Shown: positions 47,582 to 57,460 of the stretch, piece by piece | Layout: every line of letters starts with the position of its first letter | How positions within the stretch are numbered: the first letter of the stretch is position 1 | NCBI GenBank assembly: GCA_029959085.1 | Contig: JARWIR010000024.1 | Span: 17,658,296 to 17,722,295 of the forward strand | Source of the DNA: Nemophila menziesii | Taxonomy: Eukaryota; Streptophyta; Magnoliopsida; Boraginales; Hydrophyllaceae | Direction: 5' to 3' | DNA: 64,000 nt | Notes under the pieces: model-generated | The model's database searches: none | Seen by the model: the letters and a program-made list of their open reading frames with translations, nothing else | What the model was told of the DNA's origin: nothing | Position numbers and translations under genes: made by a program

Positions 47582-48061
47582 ATGGTTGGATCTAGAAACA
47601 CGAATGGTTCGTCTCCTCTTATTGCTCGCTCTAGAAATACGAATGGGTCTTCTTCTCCGATGGCCGGTTCCAGAGTAACCAACACGTCTTCTTCTCCGAT
47701 GTGGGGTTCGAGAAACACCAGCGGCCCAACACCTCCGATGATTCACCCAGGTAAGGAAGATTGGGTATGTTATTGCGGGCTACGTCTGAAGATTTCCACT
47801 TCATGGACGGACACGAATCCCGGAAGGCGTTTCCTTGGATGCTCGAAGTATCAATCGGTGGAGAGTAAATGCTCGTTCTTCAGCTGGTATGATCCTCCGA
47901 TCTGTGATAGAAGTCGGGTGGTGATTTCTGGGTTGCTCCGTTCGTTGTCGAAGAAAGAAGAAGAAGTTGAAGCTCTGAAATGTAACGAAGGTAAAAACCA
48001 GAAGATCTGGTATATGTTTCTCTACTTTTTTTTAGGGTTTGTTGTTGCTCGAATGTTTTAG
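47582..48061 (+). CDS. MULE-1 accessory gene: GRF zinc finger with C-terminal membrane anchor
   Basis: 159 residues from the ATG at 47582. The frame is open upstream into the TIR, but this start leaves a leader outside the TIR and begins a clean repeat block. Residues 1-50 are four copies of a 13-residue repeat (form S-P-M-x-G-S-R-N-T-N-G-S-S). A GRF-type zinc finger follows at about 60-110: CYCGLRLKISTSW, NPGRRFLGCSKYQ, and KCSFFSWYDP, with four Cys ligands and the GRxFxxC core. Then come a basic helix (LLRSLSKKEEEVEAL) and a hydrophobic tail WYMFLYFFLGFVVARMF at the very end, probably a tail anchor. It resembles plant At4g04775-like GRF proteins. GRF fingers bind nucleic acid. Its role for the element is unknown. 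Transcription probably starts in the left TIR. Confidence 0.72.
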   Translation: MVGSRNTNGSSPLIARSRNTNGSSSPMAGSRVTNTSSSPMWGSRNTSGPTPPMIHPGKEDWVCYCGLRLKISTSWTDTNPGRRFLGCSKYQSVESKCSFFSWYDPPICDRSRVVISGLLRSLSKKEEEVEALKCNEGKNQKIWYMFLYFFLGFVVARMF

Positions 48062-48482
48062 GTGTGTTACGGGGTGGTTTGGTGTTATGGGTTTTAATGG
48101 TTTGATGTTTGATTGTATTTCTATTTTCTGGATATGAGTTGTTTGAATGTTGTTGAATAACCATGAGTCCATTTGTATCCGGGATGGTGAATATGTGGCA
48201 CCTGATTTATTTTTATTTATACCCTATGGCCCCATTTAGTTTTCACGTTTGTATGTTGTGGCCCTTAATGTTTTCTTTTAGTCAGCTGGGCCCCTGATCT
48301 TTAGATATTAATTCCATCTGTGGCCCACTTTACTTTACCGCGTACTAATGTTTTTTCATTTTTTTCCCCTTTGGATTATGAAACGTCTTTGCATGGGAAA
48401 CCGAAGAAGGCTAGTCTATGGAACCCCAAGGGGTTACCTCGGGGACTAAAAAACTTTAATTATCACACCAAGTAACCCCCTC

Positions 48483-48490
48483 TATATAAA
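48483..48490 (+). promoter_or_regulatory. TATA box of the small MULE-1 gene
   Basis: TATATAAA in the context CCCTCTATATAAACAG, 72 bp before the start codon at 48562. The spacing suits a plant core promoter, so this gene appears to have its own internal promoter rather than using the TIR. Confidence 0.65.
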
Positions 48491-48561
48491 CAGATAACTG
48501 CAATCGGTTATCTTTAAACAAAACACTTAAAAGAAAATTATAGAAATTGCTTAGAACTAAG

Positions 48562-49076
48562 ATGAAGGATCAAAAATCTGGAGAACCATCTTCAAAGGAG
48601 AAGGGAAAAATGCGTAAGTCCAGTTTATTGTTGTTTAATAAAAATTATTATTTCAATCACTAATTAGTCTTATAACTCCTTATGATTCTGAATTTTTTTT
48701 ATTTACGTATAATCTTTCGTGTTTATTACTTATCTATTTTTGTGGTTTTTTTTCCGTTGTAGCGATGGCTTCTGGATCGCAATCTGCCCCACCAAAGACC
48801 CGACCCGCACCCAAGACTTACAGGAGCAAGTACGTGGGCCAGTTTCAAGGCAATCGTTGGAGCGTTAGACATTCACCAGTTTGTGTACGTGAGAAGGTAA
48901 AGACGACGGTCGTTCCACTTCCATATGGCAGGGAGTTGATTGTGGTTGAATCAAGTTCTGAAGGCGAGGATACTCCATCGCCCAAGAGGAGGAGGGTGTC
49001 AAGAGAGTCTCCTGTACGGATGTGTTCGCCGAAGTATTTCAAGTTTGAGGATGAAGAACAGATGTCGAGTGATTGA
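48562..49076 (+). CDS. MULE-1 accessory gene: 121-residue basic protein with nuclear-type motif
   Basis: Two exons, 48562-48613 and 48763-49076, joined at ATGC|GTAAGT and TTGTAG|CG. They total 366 nt and keep frame, giving 121 residues. Without the splice, a start at 48765 gives 103 residues. Exon 1 encodes MKDQKSGEPSSKEKGKM. The middle has a small Arg/Tyr/Trp-rich block (TYRSKYVGQFQGNRWSVRHS). The end has an acidic Ser patch followed by a strong basic nuclear-import-like motif PKRRRV, then FKFEDEEQ. No known domain was recognised. Its own TATA box lies 72 bp upstream. It sits between two GRF-type genes inside one element, so it is probably mobilised with the transposase. Function is unknown. 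Confidence 0.65.
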
Positions 49077-49523
49077 TCGATATTGGTAGTTTACTTTTAA
49101 TATGTTTATCGTTTAAATGAATTTGTTATTCAAGTATGTTGGTTAGTGTTATTTTGATGAATTGTTGGACTTTTATCTGTTTTTGGATCTTCTGTTGGTT
49201 GTTTTTGGTATATTTTGTGACGCTTTTTGGACCGTTTAAGCTGAAATGTAATATGAATTTGAAGTGATTTCTGGACTTTTTTTTAATCTAGTATTTATAT
49301 GGGTTATATTTTGTTAATTAGAGAATTCCTGTCGACTAATTAGAGAATTAATTGATTTTCATAAACTACAAAAGAAACATTAATAATAATCACGTCATAA
49401 AAAAAAATTAGAAAAGCAAAAAATGTTAAAAAAGACCAAATACAACAACCTTAAAAGTCTAGGACATTGTTATTTAATAGGTTAAGTAATTACCATCAAA
49501 GTCTAGTGTAGTGCGTATCTTCT

Positions 49524-49886
49524 TTACTTACGCCTTTTCTTTGCGTGATCTTCCGAGCATATGACATCTTTGCTTGTCGAAGGAAGTGGAAGTTCATCCG
49601 GTCCGGGAAGCCAAACGAAAAAATCACATTCCTTTTCTGGCAAAGCTTGAAATCTGAAATCTTCAAAGTGACAACGTAGTGAACGAAAAGATCTATTCTC
49701 ACCTAATTGAATCGTAACTATTAATGCGGGCATTCCGCATTTGCAAACTTCCGTATCCGAGTAGTTCTCCGGCGAGATCTCCATTAATGGCGACGGCTTG
49801 ATGTTCAAGTCACTTGGGGTGAAGTCAGGGAATAATGGTGACTTGGTTTCCCACTGGTCACTCCCACTAGGGTTGTAGTCCGACAT
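49524..49886 (-). CDS. MULE-1 accessory gene: divergent GRF-like zinc finger protein
   Basis: 120 residues, no intron seen. The N-terminal 45 residues are Ser/Pro/Asp-rich. Residues ~48-95 read CKCGMPALIVTIQLGENRSF, LRCHF and ECDFFVWLPGPDE, which keep the C-x-C, C and C spacing of a GRF finger plus its final CxFFxW, although the GR-x-F core reads NRSF. It ends in a basic KKRRK. It converges with the 121-residue gene and runs in the same direction as the transposase. It may bind nucleic acid, but that is inferred only from the finger. It could instead be one exon of a longer gene, since splice-like GTAG strings occur near its end. Confidence 0.6.
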   Translation of the reverse strand: MSDYNPSGSDQWETKSPLFPDFTPSDLNIKPSPLMEISPENYSDTEVCKCGMPALIVTIQLGENRSFRSLRCHFEDFRFQALPEKECDFFVWLPGPDELPLPSTSKDVICSEDHAKKRRK

Positions 49887-50127
49887 TGTTGGCCAACTTT
49901 GTTTAATTTGGTGAGTGAGCTATGTAATGAGTTATACTACATTTACATACTACTATTTCCGTTAAATACTACTAGTAAGCAAGCAACATCGAAATAAGCA
50001 TTCTTACAAAAACCAAGAAAGTCTTTAAACGGCTAAAAAATAGTACAAAGTTCTGAAAAGCAAAAAAAAGTACAAAGTTCTGAAAAGCAATAAAAGCACC
50101 CAACGGCTAAAAAATTTAAACGGTCTT

Positions 50128-53100
50128 TCACATAATTTCCTTCTTCACTTTAACCATTTTGACGCTCTTACCCTTCTTCTTGACTCCGAGTTGCTTCTTC
50201 ACCGTTTTTTCTTTCTTATCTTTTGAACTTGTGCTTACATTCTCTTCCTTTTTAGAGTTTGTGTTTTTACTCTCTTCTGCCTTTTGCATTTTTTCTTCAA
50301 CCAATGGATCAATCTTTTCTTTTTGTTTCGAACTTGAACCGCGATTGAAAAGGTTTGTCATGAAATCAGCCATATTTTTATCGAAATCCTTGAATGCCTC
50401 GTTCACTCCAGCAACGTCAAAGGGGGGAGTTATAGCTTTAGTCTTTACCTTACCTTTAGCTTGAAGACTCTCCAAACTCACATTCCGCTTCCCCTTATAC
50501 AAAAATGGATTAGCTTCAAGTTTCTTTGTTCCTATTTTGATTGATCCAGGTTTGTTTATGGGAGTGGGAGCCCTTGTATGTACACCAATTCCACCTGGCC
50601 TAAACGGTGGTCTCTTTGATTTATCCTACAAAACAAATGTCAATGTGATTATGTTTGGCTAAAAATAAAGAAATGGCAAATAAATTAATCTTACACTAGG
50701 CTGTCCAAGATTCTTGACACCACTGGGTAGAAAACCTTCTTTCTCACTAGGGACACTGAATTTGTTAACCTCCACGCAAGGTTTTTTATTAGGTGTAAAC
50801 TACAAGACATAATCCATAAATCATTTAAAAAAAAATAACCACTAAAAAATATCAGCCATTTCAAATTACTTACCTTTTCTTTTTTTGAAGGTCCATCACC
50901 TCTATCCCGCTTCTTCTGTGGGCCCATCCAACCAAGCGGATCGTTAGTGCTACCCTGTGTCATCACTACCACTTGCTCCTGATTTCCAGGGGTATCCTAT
51001 TACAAATAGATTAAAAAAAACAAGTTAAATATGTATATAAGGAACAATAAAAATAAAAACTAATCTTACCTTAGATGTTTGACTCAACTCAGTAAACACT
51101 TTAGTTTCGGCATTAGAATCGTCCCCTTTGAATGTATCTTCACCATCTTTTCTGGAAACTGAAGGTCCCCTCTTGGCTTTTGATTTGGTTCTCCTAACAG
51201 AAGGGCTACCCACTTGGGTAGTCACTACAATGTTACTATCATTGACGTCGAGGTGAACTTCACTCGCGTCAATATCGACTTCAACTTTACTCTTACACCC
51301 TGTTAGTTGAAGATCACTACTTAATGCATCCACATTGACATCACTATTGACCACATTTATGTTTACGTCACTGTTAGTCGCGTTGACGTACACATTATTT
51401 TCAGTCACTTTCGGTGTTTTGTTAAGTCTACTCGATCTTCGCTTGTCAGACTTGACCACAGAGCTGCTTTGACCTTGAGACTCCACATGATCCATCCTTG
51501 TTGTTTTAGTAGTTTGTACATCCACGCTAGCACCTTCTACTGGGTCATTCACTACACTCTCAGCTGCACTAGGACCTTGACTTTTCCTTGAACAACTCCG
51601 TATGTTGTGTCCAAGTTGCTTACAAGAACTACATTTACCCTTCAACCCCTGTCTACCAACCTTTTGCACATCCACTCGTATATCTTCTTTTCTGTTATCT
51701 TTTGATCGTGTTTTCTTCATCCTCTCTTCTTCATCTTCACCAACGGCTCTATCTCGCTTCTTTTTTGGTCTCCCAGCTAGTTTGACACCCTTTGGAGCAA
51801 TTACTTTAGGGCCATTAGTCTGAGGCCATAGTTCAGGTCCATTTATAGGTCCAATATAAGGCTCGTATGCCTTTTTAAATGTAGAAGTTTTAAAATAATC
51901 AGACGTGTAGTCTTCTGCCTCAAGACCCGATGTCGCTAATGCGGAAATCACGTGCACACATGGGATTCCCGACAAGTCCCACCCTCGACAAGCACAATTA
52001 AAAGTATTTAAATCCACAGCAAATTGAGCCCCACTTGAGCCCTTTACTTGGAAAGTACTACCTCCACAGTGTAATGGAATCCACTTGGAGGACCACTTTT
52101 TTTTTTAAATTAATAATTTTCCTAATCTTAGGACAAATCAATCCCTGCCATCTACCTATCCACTTTCTTCTTTTTTCTAATCTCTCAACTAAATAAACTC
52201 TTATACGTTCTAAACACACTAAAATAGAAGACTCCCTAGCATCTAAAAGTTGTTTATTCCATGATTCACACATATTATTTAACAAAACATCGCAATGTGT
52301 ATTCGTTCTAAAATGGGATCGAGTCCAATACCTTGGCGGTTCTTTTGCTAACCAATCATATGCTGCCTCATCCATTGATTTAATAACCTCCATGACTCTT
52401 GTAAAACGCTCCACGTACGTAGCCCGAGCAGCTTCCCACATCTTATCTTTCAATGCAAATGACCCATGTTTTTTCTTGAAGTTCTGATGGAGGTGCCTAA
52501 CACAATGCCTGTGTTCAACATCAGGTAGTAATTCTTCCAACGCAATTCCTAAACCCTACAAAAAAATAACCACATTTTACAATTAGACAGTAACAAGTTT
52601 CAAACTAAAAAACAAATATAGAGTATATATTAACTATACCTTTTGTTTATCAGTGACAAACACCCACATCTCAGGGTCATCAATTCCAAGATCATCTACT
52701 AACAACCCAACAAACCATCTCCAAGTGTCCAGATTTTCAGTTTCAACCACAGAATAACACACCGGATAGATGCAATTATTAGCATCCATACCAACAGCAG
52801 TTAATATAACACCTGGATGAGGTCCTTTAAGATGACATCCATCCAACCCAATCACTTTTCTACAACCAGCCTTAAACCCTCTTATCAGAGGTTCCAAACA
52901 ACAATAAAATCTTAAAAACCTGTGTTCCCCAGTTACCTTATCCTCCTCAGTTTTTAAAAAAACTGTTGAACCCGGATTAGTCCTTAACAACTCAGCACAG
53001 TAGTTGTTGAGCAAACTATATTGGTCCAAAAATTGAATTTCATCTAACGCCTTACCCTTCTTGATTGTCCTATACGCTTGTCTCCTACTAATACTTACAT

Positions 53101-53954
53101 GAAGATCATGTAATACTTGTTCTTGTAAGTCAATTGCTCGCAAAGAAGAGTTTAACTTCAACTGATGAGCATACCTCGTGGATAGAACGGTAGAATTTAC
53201 GTGCTTACTATTTAATGCACAACCACATTTATGTATGAGATTTAGTGTCCTTATCTGAAAGCTACCATCCAAGCATTTAGTCGCATAGACAAACCAATCA
53301 CAATTCGTCCCTCTGCACTTTGCTCTGACTCTTCCTGGTTCATTACAGGGGAACCAAACATTCCTCACTTCACAAATAGCATTAGCTTTCACTGCTTCCT
53401 TAAACTCAATTCCGTTTGCGAAAATCATACCAATCTTCAGTTTAGGCTCATCTTTGTCAACCAATACATTAAAACGTTGACTTCTCCTTCTTCGAACTCC
53501 ATCACAATCCTCCTCATCCGTTGATCCTTCTAAACTTCTCAAATTGTCTGACTCCCCACACGAACCCTCGTTGAAGTCGTCATCGTCTATAACAGGTAGT
53601 TCTTTAGGACAAGGGAGCTCTAACCCGTTTAATTTAACCGACGGTGATGACCCGACACCAACAAACTCAACCCCGATATCAACGTTGTTCTGGAACATAA
53701 TATCATCTTCATCATCGTCGAGGTTATTATCGCTATCATGAAACGAAAAATCAGAACCGCTATCATCAACAACGGTATTAGCATTGTCGCGTTCACCATT
53801 CTCCGAATCTGTAATTAACAATCAAAGCTACTATTATAAACGAATCCAAATGACTGCAAAATGAAACCCTAATATACCCAACATCGACCAAATTAAAGGA
53901 ATCTGGAAGAAGATTAGTACCTGAATCACTCACGATTTCACTTAAATACGCCAT
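50128..53954 (-). CDS. MULE-1 transposase (mudrA-type), six exons, one frameshift
   Basis: Inferred exons are 53954-53921, 53808-52640, 52555-51070, 50996-50874, 50799-50695 and 50625-50128, all GT-AG and all in phase 0 after the first. With one A removed they give about 1137 residues. Start MAYLSEIVSDSD leads into an acidic region. The Mu DNA-binding domain lies at ~145-230. The MULE DDE catalytic domain has Asp in GLDGCHLKG (~334), Asp in VTDKQKG (~398) and Glu in NNMCESWN (~497). A SWIM finger CACRGWDLSGIPCVH and a CCHC knuckle CSSCKQLGHNIRSC follow. The last 300 residues are Lys/Ser-rich and probably disordered. At about 52100 an A10 run needs to be A9 for INLKKKWSSKW to stay in frame, so this copy is probably inactive or depends on slippage. 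It cuts and inserts the element. Confidence 0.82.
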
Positions 53955-54270
53955 CGGATTTGATTGGAAAAGCCACGTATGAAGTAGCTACTCAAAATTT
54001 TTCTTCGATTCGAGATGATACGGTGAGAATTTTATTCGAATGTTTAACGGGGAGATGAGAAATGAGGAAGGTTTTCTAACGGCGTGTTTGTACGTAGGTG
54101 GGTGGTAACGAGATTTGGAAGGTTCCTTCTTCCGTATAATGGTTTTGTGAGATTTTCTGCCTAACTTGATGAAGAACACCAAGAACACGCACTACTATGT
54201 GCGATTTGATCCGGTTTTTGTTTTGTTAAAATGAGATAGGGGTGTTACGGGGTACTAACTTGAGTAGGTG

Positions 54271-54553
54271 AATGGGTAGATTTAGGATAAAAAGACAAAT
54301 ATAACCCCGTCCACATAGGATTACACATCAAAGCAACATATGACGTCAGGCTGAGTTGGCGCTGAGTTGGCGATGAGGTGGCGCTGAGGTGGCGCCATGT
54401 GGCGTTGACTAACGGTCAACTGACAGAAAAATGAAAAAAGGGCTAACGGTGTCACAAAATGTGAAGATATGGGGTGGAAAAGGGTAATTTTGAAGATCGG
54501 GGGCGGCCCGTGCACTTTGGGTATAGATAAAGGGTCATACGAAGGCTTTACCC
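54271..54553 (-). repeat. Right TIR of MULE-1
   Basis: 283 bp. It carries an 11-bp array (GGCGCTGAGTT, GGCGATGAGGT, GGCGCTGAGGT, GGCGCC) at about 54357-54396 that is two units longer than in the left TIR. The transposase gene reads away from it. Confidence 0.93.
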
Positions 54554-54562
54554 TTAATAAAA

Positions 54563-54690
54563 TTTATTATCGAGGACTAGTAGGAAGCTCGAATGCTCGA
54601 TACATTATACCGATTATCTACTCTCTCTCTACATTAATAAAATTTATTATCAAGGACTAGTAGGATGCTCGAATGCTCGATACATTATTT
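54563..54690. repeat. Tandem repeat flanking MULE-1
   Basis: The sequence after MULE-1 (TTTATTATCGAGGACTAGTA..., ACCGATTATCTACTCTCTC..., ATTAATAAAATTTATTATCA...) repeats with a period of about 90 bp. The left flank of MULE-1 (about 47169-47201, CCGATTATCAACTCTCTGTA) is the start of the same unit. The element therefore inserted into one unit of a pre-existing tandem repeat. Confidence 0.7.
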
Positions 54691-55559
54691 ACATAGTCAA
54701 CTTCTACAAGTCTCAACTCAAGATTAGTGCCAACTCACAATCTTTTAATCTGACTTTTAAATTCATTGAATTCAGAGCAAATATTTATTGAACTAGTAAT
54801 GGTTGTATACTTGTCTCATAAAATAACTCAAATCTATACACCTTCTCTCTTTTATCATGAGAAAGACATAATTAATACATCAAAACACAATAAATTAATT
54901 ACTACCTCAATCAGGGGCGCATATATGATTCCAAGTCAAGAAAGGCTAACACCCCAATTAATCTTTTATACTCCCTGTTTCAAAATTTTTGTCTACTTAT
55001 TAAAACTAGTGTTTTAAAATATTTGTCCACTAAGTATTTCAAGATATTTTTTTTCAATTTTTTCCATTACTACCTTTATTTAAAAAATTAAAATTTATAT
55101 TTCCAATACACATTTAAGATATCAAAACACTTTATGAAGGGTAAATTTATAATAAAGATTGTAATTATTGATTTTCTTAATTCATATAAAAAGCAAAGGG
55201 ACAAACATTTTGAAACGAAGAGAATACTATATACTACTATTTAACAAAATTATTGAAAAATACTTACAATTTTTTATTCACACAACATAAAATAAATCAT
55301 TTTTATTAAATAATTAATAATAATATATTGTATATATTCTTATTGCGTATTAATTTATTTACATTAAAGTTATTAAATTTTTTCCATGATTTTTAAAAAT
55401 CACTAAATAATTTTTAAAATTTTGTTTATTGTATCGTTATTGAAGGTAAAATAATAGACCTATCTTAGATGGAAGTAATATAATGATCGTGTTTAGGGAA
55501 TTTTTATAGAATATAAATACTTATCACTTAAATTATAAAACAAAAAATTAACAATGTAG
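54691..55559. other. AT-rich intergenic DNA, no gene seen
   Basis: Very AT-rich, with short frames lacking motifs. The stretch near 54960-55235 (TACTCCCTGTTTCAAAATTT, later ACAAACATTTTGAAACGAAG) resembles the ends of a short Stowaway- or Mariner-like MITE with CTCCCT-type termini. The pairing is loose, so I leave it as a suggestion. Confidence 0.4.
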
Positions 55560-55736
55560 TGTTATAACCCAATAAGTGGATAGTCAATCCAAGTCCATGG
55601 ACTTGTAGTCAAGCCCATGAAAACTCGGGTTAGGGTTACTTATTCTCTATATATAGGACTCTAATGATATGTAATTGTACGCTCTTTTTACTATCAATAT
55701 AGTACTCTATTCTCCCTCTCTCTCATATTCATAACA
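55560..55736 (+). repeat. 5' LTR of the copia element
   Basis: 177 bp, ending CATAACA. It contains a TATATATA box at 55648-55655. The sequence CGTTATCAGCACGATCG that follows from 55737 is the usual primer-site region of this kind of plant copia element. Confidence 0.95.
55648..55655 (+). promoter_or_regulatory. TATA box in the copia LTR
   Basis: TATATATA within TTCTCTATATATAGGACTC, repeated in the 3' LTR. It is the likely core promoter of the element. Confidence 0.6.
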
Positions 55737-56399
55737 CGTTATCAGCACGATCGATTCTACCCTGCAACAATTACCAGGTAATTTTTTTCTTAATCTTTTT
55801 CATTCAATTGTATTTTTTTTAGAAAAAGAAAAGCAAATCATGCTTAATTTGTTTACGTGAACCAGAAAAAACGTGAACCAGGAAAAAAACAAAAGAAAAA
55901 ACCAAATCACGCATGATTTGGGTTCACTTGTAAAAGTGATTAGAACAAAAAAGGTTCACGTGAAAAAAAACAAAAAGAAAAAGAGAAATTAAAAATATAA
56001 TAGAATATTATATTATTGCTTCACGTGAGAGTATTATTGAATGATATGCAATTAAGTGGGTACACGCTTCACTGTTGTTCATCAGACAAATCATCATACA
56101 TAAATACAATTATCTCAATGCTGTTATTCATATAAACGAACAAAAGAATAAAGCTGCCTATAGAGATTTAGGTGAATAGTTTTATATGGGCTATTGCACC
56201 ATTGGACCGTATGTTGTACAAAATAGCCAAACAAACTACTGTACAGTCTGTACTTGTTTTGTTCAAGAAAAAAATTGTTCAAGAAAAAAAAACTACTGTA
56301 CTTGTTTCCAAAAGTAGGAAAAATCAAACATACAGGGGAATAAAAAGTAGATTGATGGTAAATCAAATCTACATATTATCTGTATTTAAATTCTAATAT

Positions 56400-57274
56400 A
56401 ACAATTTGATATAGAACACAACCTCCACGAAGGTTTGAAAACTGAGTACCTAACTGTAAAAGACCCGCATGAGCTTTGGCAAAACTTGAAAGACCGATTT
56501 GACCACCACAAAATAGTGATACTTCCTAAAGCTCGATATAACTGGTCTCACCTCCGATTGCAGGATTTTAAATCTGTAAGTGAGTATAATTCTGCAGTAT
56601 TCAAAATTAGTTCTCAATTGAATTTATGTGGACATAAGATTTCTGATGAAGAAATGCTAGAGAAAACATTCTCCACCTTTCACGCCTCAAATATGCTTTT
56701 ACAGCAACAATACCGAGAGCGAGGTTTCAAAAAATACCACGAACTAATTTCATGCCTTCTTGTGGCGGAACAAAATAACGAGTTTTTGATGAAAAATCAT
56801 TAATCACGACCCACTGGTTCAGAAGTATATCCTGAAGTGAATGCCATGTCAGTTCATAACTATGGTCGTAATCGTGGTCGTGGCTATGCACGTGGACGTG
56901 GAAATAATCGTGGTCATGGTCGTGGTCGTGGTCAGAATTACTCTTGGTTCAATGGTGGATATCAAAATTTTAAAGTAAAAAAGCCAGAATTCCAAGGGAA
57001 AAGAAACCTTTACAAAGGCCCCGTCAAAAATTCAAGTCAAGGTTGTACCAATTGTGAGATGTATAATCATCCAACCCATGAATGTCATACGGCTGATCAC
57101 CTCGTTGATCTTTATCAAGCCTCACTAAGAAAAGAAAATGCAGAAACAAACAATGTTGAACATGTCAATTCACCTCCACTAGACATCACAGGCATTGATT
57201 GCTCTGATTTTTTTGAGGATCCAAGTGGCGACATCTCCCACTTGATTGGTGATGGAACTGTTCATCGTGATTGA
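56400..57274 (+). pseudogene. gag of the copia element
   Basis: Two frames in line. 56435-56803 holds the UBN2/gag core (DPHELWQNLKDRFDHHK, RLQDFKSVSEYNSAVFKI, QYRERGFKKYHELISCLL). 56837-57274 starts after one stop and has an Arg/Gly-rich stretch (GRNRGRGYARGRGNNRGHGR) and a CCHC zinc knuckle CTNCEMYNHPTHEC. One in-frame stop separates them, and the N-terminal part upstream of 56400 is worn. 57275-57460 between gag and protease is T-rich and non-coding in this copy. Confidence 0.85.
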
Positions 57275-57460
57275 TGGTTTTATTAGTTGCTTTTATTTTA
57301 TTTGTTTTCATTTAAATTCCTTGTAATTTGAACTTTGGACTATCGTTGGTTTGATCGTTTATTTTATTTCATTGAACTTTAATTTAGTTTATTTTACTTA
57401 TTTAAAAGTTATTTATTTAAATATTGTCTTATTGACATATTTTTTCTTTTTTAAAGAGAT

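Larger units (their letters stand above)
47202..54553 (-). mobile_element. MULE-1: near-intact Mutator-like element with accessory genes
   Basis: A 7352-bp element with a perfect 9-bp target duplication TTAATAAAA (47193-47201 and 54554-54562), the length expected for Mutator-type elements. Inverted repeats (47202-47462 and 54271-54553) both begin GGGTAAAGCC and agree over almost their whole length. Between them lie, from the left, a GRF zinc-finger gene (+), a small nuclear-type gene (+), a divergent GRF-like gene (-), and a six-exon transposase (-). The only lesion seen is one extra A in the transposase. Strand is given for the transposase. It resembles MuDR and VANDAL elements in carrying extra genes. 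Confidence 0.92.

Noticed and set aside
54321..54515. 64-codon reverse frame in the right TIR
   Set aside because: It is the inverted copy of the same TIR sequence and has no independent support.
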